DNA of 64,000 bases from Limnanthes douglasii subsp. nivea (lineage: Eukaryota; Streptophyta; Magnoliopsida; Brassicales; Limnanthaceae): assembly GCA_036936605.1 (NCBI GenBank), contig JAUPFV010000002.1, positions 165,966,813 to 166,030,812 of the forward strand, read 5' to 3'. Position 1 is the stretch's first letter. The number at the start of each line of letters is the position of its first letter. This document shows positions 45,111-55,960 of the stretch, one piece after another. Made by a program: the position numbers and the translations under genes. A model generated the notes under the pieces. It did no database searches, was not told the DNA's origin, and worked only from the letters and a program-made list of their open reading frames with translations.

Positions 45111-45297
45111 GGGTAGCCGAGTTGGTTGAGTAAGGCATGCTTGTGGCTGAAGGTCATGAGTTCGAGTCCCTCGACATATGTTTTCTTGGCTGAGCTTGTC
45201 ACCTTGTTTGGTTTACCTTCTGGCGTTGGTTTGCAGGCTATTGGGTTAGACTGAGGGTTTACCCTATGAGCACATGTTGAGTAGCGGCTACGGGTTC
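45111..45297 (+). mobile_element. tRNA-derived SINE, copy 2 (3' end cut by an LTR)
   Basis: Clear A box (GGGTAGCCGAGTTGG) and B box (GAGTTCGAGTCCC), spaced as in a tRNA head. The body shares GGTTTACCTTCTGGCGTTGG, TTTGCAGGCTATTGGG and GAGTAGCGGCTACGGGTT with the SINE at 3157. The T-rich 3' tail is missing where the LTR at 45298 begins. Better preserved than copy 1. Confidence 0.82.
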
Positions 45298-45726
45298 TGA
45301 TAAACTCCTCCTAGAATCGGCACTCTGAAATGGGATAGGGATAACTTTGCAACCAGGAACCCAAAAGGATTCAAGGATCAAAGGATGTTGATCGATAGGT
45401 CACACAAAGGTTGTGGAAAGGCCTTTGATATTCCAACTGATCTTCCTTTGGATATGACGCACCAAATGAAGAACAAGTTTTCTTGTGGATATTACACACC
45501 GACAAGAGAAGAGGAAAACTTAAGAAGTTTTTTTCAGAATCAAAGATAGTCTAACCATTAGAATTTTGAGTACATAGTTTTTATAGGAGAAAGAACTAGC
45601 CATGAACACAATTAAGGTTGTTCTTGGAAACATAATACATGCCTCTAAAACAATTAAGGATTTTCTTGGAAACAAAATGCTTTAATATTGAAAATACAAA
45701 GTATTAATGATATAAGCTGGAAATCA
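45298..45726 (-). repeat. LTR of Ty3 element A (truncated copy A2)
   Basis: 429 bp, TGATAAACTCCTCCTAGAAT...GCTGGAAATCA on the plus strand; a near match of 53910-54329. Followed on the plus strand by CCCTTCCCTCCTCC, the complement of the polypurine tract. This is the 3' LTR of a minus-strand element. Confidence 0.85.
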
Positions 45727-45910
45727 GACCCTTCCCTCCTCCAAGGACGTGGCTTTTGGTGTAGATGGGCCTTGGGCTTTTATTTCAACAAATGGGCAAT
45801 GGTGAAGTGAAACAATTGCCTCATTAAAAACCTTGTCAAGAAAACCCATTGGGACAAAACTTGAACAAGGGAAAAAGAGTACAATCGAGACACTTTCTCA
45901 TTTGTTGAAA

Positions 45911-46963
45911 TCAATTAGCTTGAATCAAGACCAAAGTGGTTTGACAAGCTTTTCCACCATACTTGCTGTTTTGATCACGTGGATTCTCTAGTTGATTACG
46001 CAATCCTCCAACACCTTTGTTAAATTGTTTTGCTCTTGATCGAGTTGTTGGACCATCCGGTAAAATAAGAATATCTTCAACTTCAAGCTCATCTTCTTTT
46101 TCAAGTTGTTCATCTGGTTCTTGCACATTTCCATGTTCTAAGCTCCTTGTGTCATCTAGGATCACATCATCCTCTCCCACTTGAAAAGGATTTGACCTCA
46201 AATCCATTTCATCTACGATAAAAGGAACCAAATCGGAAACATTAAAGGTAGGACTCACTTTATACTTACCTCGTAGGTCAAGTTGATACGCATTATTGTT
46301 GATCTTTTTTGTTACTTCAAATGGTCCATCAACTCTAGGCATCAATTTTGACTTCCTCTCTTCTGGAAATATTTCCTTTCTTAAGTGCACCCATACTTGA
46401 TCTCCAACCTCAAAAACTTTCTCACGTCTTCCCTTGTTTGCTTGTTTGACATATTGCTCAGTTTTCTTTTCTATGTTTTTCCTTGCATCATCGTGGATCT
46501 GTTTTACAAGCTCAGCTTTCTTTTTCCCATCTATGCTAGTTCTTTCACTCAAAGGCAAAGGAATTAGATCCAAAGGAGATATTGGGTTAAATCCATAAAC
46601 AATTTTAAAAGGAGAGTACTTAGAAGCACAATGCATAGAATGATTGTATGCAAATTCAACATGCGGCAAACATTCTTCCCAAGTTTTCAAGTTCTTTTTA
46701 ATTAATGCACGTAGAAGAGTGGACAAAGTCCTATTTACTACTTCTGTTTGTCCATCAGTTTGTGGGTGACCAAAGATTTCGTTTATCTTTTTCTCAGCTT
46801 CAACAGCACCTTTATAGTGAACCATCTCTTTATCCATACGGTTAAAGTGACTTTGAGAGGCCTCGATTTCTTGAGTAATTATTTTTGTTGTACTATTAAG
46901 ATCATAAAAAGATTGAAGAACAGCTATGACTTCTTCGGAAGGCTTCATAGAAGGAAAGACCAC
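45911..46963 (-). pseudogene. Chimeric ORF: coiled-coil of extra ORF B2 fused to integrase C-terminus of A2
   Basis: A 350-codon open frame. Residues 1-65 ([20 protein letters not shown]...[18 protein letters not shown]) belong to the element B extra ORF. From [20 protein letters not shown] onward it is Ty3 integrase: [52 protein letters not shown], and a tail [11 protein letters not shown] before the stop at 45911. The joint lies at 46769-46770 with 2 bp (AC) shared by both parents. The frame is open by chance of the joint; expression unknown. Confidence 0.72.
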
Positions 46964-49129
46964 TGGGCTAGGCCGAGGAATAAGGTCTAAAGAAATTGTA
47001 TGAATAATAACTTCAAGAGATGCGGCTTCAGAGGAAGCAGGTGCAGATCTCCTACAAAATTTATGCAGATGAGTTTGAATCTCTTGAATGATGGGATCTT
47101 CTTCTCCAGCAAGCTCTTATGATTCATCGAAGTTAATGAAACTGTCAGGGTCGAAGTGATCATCATCTTGGTTATCTTTTACAACGACAATTTCCTTTTG
47201 CTGGATGGTGGCGTCCTCGACATTATCTTCATGTTCCTTTTTATGACTGCTGATTATCTGTAGCTACAGCTTCATTGTCATCGGACAGTATTTCTTCGAT
47301 AACCTCCACTACTTTACTTTTTCGAAGGCGCAGTAGTTTTCTTATTTTTTTTGGAGAAGGACCCTCTTATGTTCCTTCTTCGATGGTGGAAAGTGTGTTT
47401 TATTTTGTTTTTTGTTTCGATCCTTTTGGCTTCGGATCTATTGAAGACCTAGCACCAGATGTACTAGCTGCCTTTTTATTTTTTTTCCTTCTTCTTTTGG
47501 GGAAGATGGTTGTCTGCTCTATTGCGGATTGTTAAGAACACTTTGCAGTCGGGATGGACCAACCTCTTCACAGCTTATCGAGGATTGGGTTGTTCCCTCA
47601 CGTTTTCGGGAGGAAAGGCTCCAGGTGTGATCGGGAATAGGTGATTGTTGAGGAAGTTTATGGGTTCTAAGGCCGTGTGAAGAGCATTATTCTATTCCTC
47701 TTTAGCCCAAACAACAAGCTTTTTGACAGTCTCTCTAACTTTTTCTCGACGAATGGCATAACGCCTTGAAATTTATGTTCGAAATATAAAAGTTGATAAC
47801 AGATGAGGATAACGTTAGTTGTAGATAAAATTCAGAAAAACAATATTAAGATACTTACGATTACGCCTCCAGACGAAGGTCAATCTTGACGGGTTGACTT
47901 CGGATATAGCTTTGCCATTTTTCCATGCCCCTAAAATAAAGATGAATTTTTGCTTCTAAAATTTGTCTGCTTCCAGGAGATCGTTGTTGATTTTAAGTCA
48001 TCATCCAACGTAAGATAGTGCAACATAAGCACTAGTCCCTTTGACAATTTGGTTAGGGATATAAGTCCTCGATGACGAACGGAATTTCGGATAATCGAGA
48101 GGCCATGCTTACAGAAAGAAGCGTGAACCATTGATTTGGTGTTACTTGGGTCAGACATAAATTGAGGAGTTCGAGGTAATCTACTATCATGGGGTCCAGT
48201 GGGAATCAAAGCCCCCAATTGATTCTTTTTGGGTAAAGTACCAGTTCATTTTTTTTGCAGCCTAAGGGTGTTTCTCTTTTTTTGGGAAGACGAAGTGTAA
48301 TGTTGTCTTCCATTCCCCACTGCTTCATTAAATCATTTGCTTGGCTTTCTTCATAGTGTATGTATAAAACACTTTTTAAGGCAACGACATAATTTGCATC
48401 AAGAGATCTTAGATTCTCACCAATTGACTCACTTTTCCTCCTTAGATATGGTAATAAGAGCTTTCTTTCTTCTCGGTTTGCGGATCTTTTCCTGTGTAGC
48501 ATTCTCTGATCCCTTCGAGGCTTACTCTTCTAATTCAGCTTTATTATTTGATTGAGTCGCATCAAATTCAACTTTTGCTTCTGATGCCTCATCTCTCAGT
48601 CGATGAGGATTATTCGAGAGACTTTATTGAGATGATACAATTGTCTCAACAATCTCCCTCGGGGGAGGAGAAGTGGTAGATAGATTTGACGTAGAATCAA
48701 CATCGTCTCCCACAGCTATGAAATTCTTTTTTCTAGGAGCTCGTGGGGGACAAGTTTATAAGGGGTTGCGACCGATTGTTTTGAAGAAGATATACTTATT
48801 TCACAACTAGTTCGATATGATGATTTGGTAAGAGAAGGTGAGATTCGAGGTGTTCTTGGCGTTCGAGTTTTTGAAGACTGACTTTCTTCAATAATAGGCA
48901 AAGGCGAAAAAGTAGGAGCTTTAAAAGGATCGAAATTACCGTAATAGATGGTCTTTGTAGATTTTCCAAGGGGACCGTTGCTTATTAACCCATCAACTTT
49001 ATATTCTTCTGCTCTTTCACTGATGCATAAATAATCATAAGCTCTAAAGAAGTTGTTGTTTAATTTTGGGGATTTAGATTCTTTGGGAATTTTGGCTTCA
49101 GATCTTCTGGATTTTGGGCGCTTTCTCAT
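46769..49129 (-). pseudogene. Antisense extra ORF of element B, copy 2 (core present)
   Basis: Start MRKRPKSRRSEAKIPKESKS at 49129, then NNNFFRAYDYLCISERAEEY, PRTPRISPSLTKSSYR. The central part (48502-47880, several frames) has RRKSESIGENLRSLDANYVV, MKQWGMEDNITLRLPKKRET and a stretch with LLNLCLTQVTPNQW-like residues in shifted frame, which I take as the PF04195-like core missing from copy 1. The C-terminal coil runs into the chimeric joint at 46769. Frameshifts throughout. Confidence 0.62.
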
Positions 49130-49677
49130 AAACTAGTTAAAAAGGTTGATCGAAAAAAATGATTTTTCTGGTGAAGGTAGCTAGTAGTTTAATGAAACCA
49201 GTGAAGATAGCCATTAGTTTGAAGAAACCGATGAAGGTAGCAAAGAGATTTAGAAATTTTTGCTCTTTCTCTCTCAAGGAATTTTGTTTGTGGATCAAAG
49301 AATGGGTCATATAAGAGGAGAAAGGACGTGTTGAGAAGTGGAAAAAGTGGATGCTAATTGGACAGAAGTTGAAGCGGTTACGTAAATAAGGGTTCAACAC
49401 TTGTTACTCTAAGAGCCTAATTGCAGACCTAACACCTAGAGGGTCGTGATTTGTTGAAAAGTAGGGTTGACACCTAAGATTATTAGCTCTTGCTTCGAAT
49501 TGCGATATACACGGATGATTATATCCTGATATATTTCGATCTATTAGAAAAGATTGATGATATATTAGAGTGATTGATGTACTTCGGATTATGGAATAGG
49601 AAATTATATTTGCTTCTGCTTAGATTTGAATTTGATTAGTTCTCATTCATTTACTGGCATGAGAACTAAAGGGCTAC

Positions 49678-49995
49678 TGATAAGGAAGTAGAATATTGAG
49701 GACTAAAATGTAAACAATGAAAGCTTATATAGCAGATTATAAAGTTAGAGAGGGAATTGAGAACTATGTATTTTAGTGAGGGACTAACATGTAATAAGTC
49801 CTTTTATGTAACCATTTTCAGTTGTACATTAAGTCCTTGCGCCTCTATATAAAGGCCAAGACTGATCTAGTAAAGAGGTTGAAATTTTGAGTTAGAACAC
49901 TTGAATACTTTAAATTTCTCTCTCTAGAATCTATTTCTCTCTCTAAAACTTTACTTCTCTCATTTACTAAAGCGATTCAAAGAATCATACTCTCA
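49678..49995 (+). repeat. 3' LTR of element B (copy 2)
   Basis: 318 bp, TGATAAGGAAGTAGAATATT...AATCATACTCTCA, TATA box CTCTATATAAAGG near 49845, preceded by the polypurine-like GAGAACTAAAGGGCTAC. Followed by RNase H sequence of element G and no PBS. Confidence 0.8.
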
Positions 49996-50480
49996 CGCCT
50001 CGAACGACGATTGAGGATCAAGCCTTACCAGATGTTTTGGTTGAATTCTTTCAAATCGATTAGATGAAGGGACAATACAAGAATTATTGCCAAAGGTTTC
50101 AACGTGGGTGGTTCGAACTGATGGTGGTCCTAGCATATTGGGATAAAATGTAGAGATTCAATTGATTGCTTCATCTGAAGAAGCTATGTACCAGGCTATT
50201 CTATTTAGATTTCATGCGTCAAAGAACGAGGATGGATACGAGGTTTCATTGGATGGTTTAAGGCTTGCAAATATTTTTGGAGCAAAATCAGTTTGATTAG
50301 AGAGATATTCACAGCTAGTGGCAAATCACATGACTGGAATTTCTTAGGCTAAAAAAGATCAGTTAGTTTTATATCTTTGTGAGCTTCGAGGATTAACTCT
50401 TCTGTTTGATGGAGTGATTGTTGAGCATATCAATCATGGAGATAATACATTTGTTGTTGATTCTTTAGAAACCATTTCAT
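49996..50480 (+). pseudogene. Element G: end of RNase H and archaeal-type RNase H (Tat)
   Basis: Begins abruptly at the B LTR with TPRTTIEDQALPDVLVEFFQ, the end of Tat RNase H. The second RNase H follows: GWFELMVVLA/VVRTDGGPSILG, EDGYEVSLDGLRLANIFGAK, SQLVANHMTG and LTLLFDGVIVEHINH. Stops and shifts; 5' part of the element missing. Confidence 0.7.
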
Positions 50481-51545
50481 ACACAGAAGAATATCCGTGG
50501 ATATTTTTTTACAAGAAACTCCTTCAAACTTAGCAAGATTGGAACAGTATAAGTATGCAGAGGAAATATTTGTCACTCCAGACGTAGTTCGAGGCGACAG
50601 GCGATCTAACATAATAGAGTTTATGCTTAGAGGAACATTCCATCAAGATATTAAGTCAGCGCAGAGATTGAGATACAAGGCTCATGGTTATATAGGATAG
50701 ATGGGGTGTTGTATAAAAATTCTACAAGTAGAGCACTATTACGGTGTTTGGGATAGTAGAAATCGCAAGAAATTTTATCTGAATTACATGATGGGGAAGG
50801 GTCGACTCATTATGGATTCTAGTCTTTGCCGCGGAGGGTTTTGTTGACAGGTAACTATTGGCCTTCAATTATAAATGATGCTAAGAATTTGGTATGAGGC
50901 TGTGATATTTGTCAATGTTTCGCTAATTCGATTCATAAACTAGTGGTACCACTGAATTCCATATCTGAAGCGGTTTCCTTTAACATATGGGGGATAGATC
51001 TAGTACGGCCATTACCTATAGTTTTAGGAAGACGACAAATAATTATTGTAGCAGTAGACTATTTTTCGGAGTGGGCTGAAGTTGAACCGCTATCTGGTAC
51101 AAGAGCCAAGGATGTTATCAAGTTTATCGTGAATAATAGTTCTTTTCATCATCAAGCAAACGTCAAGTGGAAGTAATTAATAGGTCTATTTTGGAAGGCT
51201 TACAGAAAAATTTAACATGTGTTGTTGGGTATTGGTCTAATTATTTGCAAGATGTGTTATGGTCTTATAGAACAACTCTTAGAGAAGTTACTTAAGAAAC
51301 TCCTTTTGCCTTAGTATATGCAATGGATATTGTAATCCTTGCAGAATCAACTTTACCTTCTTATAAAATACTCCATTATTCCGAGGAATCAAAAGAAGAG
51401 GCAAGGAGGAAATACCTTGACTTCATCGAGAGAAAAGGCTTAGAGCGCATTTGAATTCGACTCATTATCAAACTTTGATAAGGATTCGTTATAAATCGAA
51501 GGTAATATGGAGGGATTTTAAGGTGGGTGATAACGTTCTTTAAAC
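50481..51545 (+). pseudogene. Element G integrase (Tat)
   Basis: Starts with QETPSNLARLEQYKYAEEIF; the zinc-binding H...C-x2-C region is in pieces near 50780-50925 (GDICQCF-like). The core at 50943-51175 reads VSFNIWGIDLVRPLPIVLGR and IIVAVDYFSEWAEVEPLSG, and later HHQANVKWK replaces the usual HPQANGQVE. C-terminal pieces near 51370-51545. Nonfunctional. Confidence 0.72.
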
Positions 51546-51780
51546 ATTCTTTAAACGCACTATTTGAAGAGATAATCATACTTGAGGTGCTAACGTTCTT
51601 TGAACGCACTGTTTTATTTGAAGTGGTACATGTATATTTAGAGCATTGTTCGATGAGATAGTCATATTCAAGGTGTTACCGTTCTTTAAATGCACTGATT
51701 CAAGTAATGATAATATTTGTAGTGTTAAACGTTCATCAAACACTATTTCAAGTATTGATAATGTTGAAGGTATGAATTTT
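51529..51780. repeat. Element G minisatellite between integrase and extra ORF
   Basis: Imperfect repeats with AACGTTCTTTGAACGCACT and GTGTTAAACGTTCATCAAAC cores, irregular spacing of about 50-60 bp. Same position as the arrays in element B and in the blocks. Confidence 0.55.
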
Positions 51781-51989
51781 TATAAAAAGAATTAGTTAGA
51801 GTAAAGTTACAGTTCGAAGTACTAACGTCTTGTTCATAAATAATAAATTGTGTAATGAGAGATAAGATATGCAATAGAAGAAGGCATCATTTCTTAGACA
51901 AATAATAGGCAGTTTAAAGTCATACAAAAACGGAAGTTAAGTATCGACCGTTTAAGAATTTACAAAAGATAGTACGGACATAACAAGAA

Positions 51990-53462
51990 ACAACACAAAA
52001 AATAAATTTTTTAATCCTCTCGGTCTTCATTGGGAGCGTTGTTTGAGCTTCCTTCCAAAGAGATTTTTTCTTAATCATAGGTTTCTTAATCTTCATCTGA
52101 TTCAGGTTCTTCAGAGGATTCAATTGGTATGGGTTCGGAAGCTTCGCTAGGGCCTTTTTCAATGGGAATTGATTTTCAGAAACCTTTTAAATTTGCTTTT
52201 GGAAATGCTGCATGAAAATCTTGAAGTATAATGATTGTTGTTTACTCTTCGACATTTTTTACAGCAACAAGGCTATCAAACATTGGGTTTTAACAACTTT
52301 TACAGCAAGGCGTTTTTCTTCTTCGAATTTCTCCTTGAGTAGTTCCATATCTTCAAGTATCTTATTTTTCTCCTCCTCATTTTTGTTAAGTGACTTTTTT
52401 AAAGAGGATTATTTGATTTATTTTTCTCCCATCTTTTTTCATGCTTCGTTTTGATTTCATCGAGCTCACGTTAATGGGAGGAGTTTAGCTCAGTTTTTTT
52501 ATTCGTTAATTGTTGTGAGATGACGTTTGAACTGGACCACTCTTTTTAATTATTTTGATCTATCATTTTGGAAAATCTGGAACTGTTCGAGGATGTGTCT
52601 GTCAAAAATCTCTCTAGTTTTTTTCTCACCATCATACCGTTTTCTCCACCGGATCACATCTTTAGCCATATCCTCCAGTTTACTTTGAGTGGATTTAACT
52701 TTTGCACATAAATGCTTTGTTGCATCTTCAAGGTTAGAAAATGGTTGGAGCGCATGTAATAACTTCTTCAGAGAGATCCCTAATAGAGATAGATGAAGGA
52801 TTTTTATAAACAACAAGAGCAGTTGATGAGGAAGCTTGTGAAGGAATCGAACTTACACCCTGAGGAAAATGGGCCGCGATAATTTGATTTCTAATTTGTG
52901 TAATCCGTTATTAGATTTGTCGAACTTCATAATCCATATTCTTTACAAGGTCATGAATTTATTCTTCACCAATTGACTCATCTTCCGTTAAATTATCATC
53001 TTTTTTGATGGTGTGCTTCGAAAAAAAAAATTCCTTTCATTTATCTCTTCAACATCAACAGTCAAATTTGAGGGAGGAACTTTGACGTTTTTCTTTGCCA
53101 TTTTTGTTGGAGGAGTTTTCGAATAACTTTTATTTTTCTTCGAAGCAGCAGCCATTTTTTTTTCTTTGCAGGACCAGCCTCATTTCCTTCTTTGATGGTT
53201 GGAAGATTAGTTTCGCTCACTTTCCTTTTGGGTTTCCTTTGTAACCTCTTTGGTTTCAGATTTTCGGAAGAGTTGGCCTCTGTTTTTTCTTCTTTTTCTT
53301 CTTTGCGGGAAAGTGGCTTTGAGATCTATTTCAAACAGGGAGTATGATTTGTACGTCATGTTCTACCAATCTTTTCACAATATCATCTAGGTTTGACGTC
53401 TCTAATAGTTCTTCTTTTGGGATGACAAAATCTGGAAAGGTCCTCCCTAGATGACTGTTGAT
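51990..53462 (-). pseudogene. Element G antisense extra ORF (coiled coil), interrupted by an LTR
   Basis: Minus-strand frames with many breaks. Near the right end INSHLGRTFPDFVIPKEELL aligns loosely with DGLISNGPLGKSRKTIYYGN of element B. The middle is lysine-rich (53010-53330). The C-terminal half contains LEDMAKDVIRWRKRYDGEKK, FDRHILEQFQIFQND (52550-52816) and further heptads down to about 52000. An acidic tail lies at 52000-52160. The N-terminal end is lost at the LTR starting 53463. Confidence 0.5.
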
Positions 53463-53803
53463 TGATAAGGACAAAAAATATCATAGACCTAAAATAGTGA
53501 CATTAGGGTTACTTTCAATATATTTTTATGTTATGAGAGGATCTACGTATTATTTGTAAATATAAATGATCAAAATAAATTTGTTTTTTATGTAAGAAAT
53601 TCAGATAAAATCATCTTGCTTGTCTATAAATAAGGCATAAGATATTGAATAAAGAGTTCGACTTCTATGATTCGTGATAGACTTTGTTAAACTGTTTCTC
53701 TCTCTAGAATTTTCAAACTTTAATTTTCTCCCAATACTTTAATTTTCTTTTCCACATACACAAGTTTAATTCATGTAACTCATCGAGATTTCTCTTATAT
53801 TCA
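53463..53803 (+). repeat. Nested Tat 5' LTR
   Basis: About 341 bp, TGATAAGGACAAAAAATATC...CTCTTATATTCA, TATA box TCTATAAATAAGG near 53622. The first 45 bp resemble the element B LTR. It is followed by a PBS, so it is a left-hand LTR, and preceded by extra-ORF coding sequence, not by a polypurine tract, so it is probably an insertion into element G. Confidence 0.62.
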
Positions 53804-53808
53804 ATATT

Positions 53809-53826
53809 TGGCGACCATAGTGGGAG
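53809..53826 (+). other. Primer-binding site after nested LTR
   Basis: TGGCGACCATAGTGGGAG begins 5 bp after the LTR end. Only about 80 bp of leader follow before element A starts. Confidence 0.6.
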
Positions 53827-53909
53827 AAAATTAAGGTACCTAGATAACACTCCTGAAATCAGAAAAGATAAAATTCCTAGTTAATATTGTTGCTTATAAT
53901 GGAACCAGA

Positions 53910-54329
53910 TGATAAACTCCTCCTAGAATCGGCACTCTGAAATGGGATAGGGATAACTTTGCAACCAGGAACCCAAAAGGATTCAAGGATCAAAGGATGT
54001 GGATCGATAGGTCACACAAAGGTTGTGGAAAGGCCTTTGATATTCCAACTAATCTTCCTTAGGATATGACGTACCAAATGAAGAACAGGTTTTCTTGTGG
54101 ATATTACACACCAACAAGAGAAGAGTAGAAGGTTTTTCAGAATCAAAGATAGTCTAACCATTAGAATTCTGAGTACATAGTTTTCATAGGAGAAAGAACT
54201 AGCCTTGAACACAATTAAGGCTGTTCTTGGAAACATAATGCATGCCTCTAAAACAATTAAGGCTTTTTTTGGAAACATAATGCTTTAATATTGAAAATAC
54301 AAAGTATTAATGATATAAGCTGGAAATCA
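53910..54329 (-). repeat. 3' LTR of element A
   Basis: 420 bp with TGAT...ATCA ends (TGATAAACTCC / GGAAATCA on the plus strand). Compared with 45298-45726 it has a 13-bp deletion near 54125 and scattered substitutions. The polypurine tract, minus strand GGAGGAGGGAAGGG, lies at 54331-54344. Confidence 0.86.
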
Positions 54330-54513
54330 GACCCTTCCCTCCTCCAAGGACGTGGCTTTTGGTGTAGATGGGCCTTGGGCTTTTATTTCAACAAATGGGC
54401 AATGGTGAAGTGAAACAATTGCCTCATTAAAAACCTTGTCAAGAAAACCCATTGGGACAAAACTTGAACAAGGGAAAAAGAGTACAATCGAGACACTTTC
54501 TCATTTGTTGAAA

Positions 54514-55417
54514 TCAATTAGCTTGAATCAAGACCAAAGTGGTTTGACAAGCTTTTCCACCATACTTGCTGTTTTGATCACGTGGATTCTCTAGTTGATT
54601 AAGCAATCCTCCAACAGCTTTGTTAATTTGTTTGTGCTCTTGATCGAGTTGTTGGACCAACCGGTAAAATAAAAGTATCTTCAACTTCAAGCTCATCTTC
54701 TTTTTCAAGTTGTTCATCTGGTTCTTGCATATTTCCATGTTCTAAGCTCCTTGTGTCATCTAGGATCACATAATCCTCTCCCACTTGAAAAGGATTTGAC
54801 CTCAAATCCATTTCATCTGCGATAAAAGGAACCAAATCAGAAACATTAAAGGTAGGACTCACTTTATACTTACCTCGTAGGTCAAGTTGATACGCATTAT
54901 TGTTGATCTTTTTTGTTACTTCAAATGGTTCATCAATTCTAGGCATCAATTTTGACTTCCTCTCTTCTAGATTTCTTTCATTTCTTAAGTGCACCCATAC
55001 TTGATCTCCAACCTCAAAAACTTTCTCACGTCTTCCCTTGTTTGCTTGTTTGACATATTGCTCAGTTTTCTTTTCTATGTTTTTCCTTGCATCATCATAG
55101 ATCTGTTTTACAAGTTCAGCTTTCTTTTTCCCATCTATGCTAGATCTTTCACTCAAAGGCAAAGGAATTAGATCCAAAGGAGATATTGGGTTAAATCCAT
55201 AAACAATTTGAAAAGGAGAGTACTTAGAAGCAGAATGCATAGAATGATTGTATGCAAATTCAACATGCGGTAAACATTCTTCCCAAGTTTTCAAGTTCTT
55301 TTTAATTAATGCACGTAGAAGAGTGGACAAAGTCCTATTTACTACTTTTGTTTGTCCATCAGTTTGTGGGTGACAGGTAGTAAAAAATAAAAGCTTAGTC
55401 CCTAACTTAGACCACAA
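54514..55417 (-). pseudogene. Element A integrase C-terminal part
   Basis: Open frame from [20 protein letters not shown] through [35 protein letters not shown] linker, [15 protein letters not shown] and [28 protein letters not shown]. Near 54640 a shift separates the tail [14 protein letters not shown]. The region is 84-95 percent the same by eye as the A2 fragment at 45911. The usual integrase D-D-E residues are upstream. Confidence 0.82.
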
Positions 55418-55960
55418 AGTTTTTCAAAAGTAACTTAGAAACTTAGTGTCCATATCTGAAACTATCGTCCTAGGCATGCCATGCAAACGAACTATCTCTT
55501 TAAAGAACAGATTAGCAATGTGCAACGCATCATCAGTTTTGTGACAAAGAATCGATCAACAACCACAAAAATGGAATTCTTACCAGTTCTAGTCCTAGGC
55601 AATCCAACTACAAAGTCCATAGATATACCATTCCAAGGATGCTTAGGAATAGGTAAAGGAGTATACAAACCGTGGGATTGAACCTTAGATTTGGCTTGTT
55701 TGCAAGTAGCACATCTGTCACAGATTCTTTCAACATCCCTCCTCATATGTGGCCAATTGAAGTGATCCAACATTACCTTGAGAGTTTTAGCTATTCCAAA
55801 ATGTCCCATTAAGCCTCCTCCATGGGCTTCTCTAACAAGTAAATCTCTCATGGAACAATTAGGCACACATAAACGTTTATCAAAGAATGAGAATCTTTCA
55901 TGCCTATAGAACCGCCCTAAATCAAACTTTTCACATGCTTGATACATCTTTCCAAAATCA
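55418..55960 (-). pseudogene. Element A integrase zinc-binding and core part
   Basis: From 55947: [21 protein letters not shown], then the HHCC zinc domain [15 protein letters not shown]...[12 protein letters not shown], and the core start [20 protein letters not shown] with the first catalytic Asp. A frameshift follows at about 55560 (VVDRFF); the remaining core to 55418 is in other frames. Confidence 0.82.
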
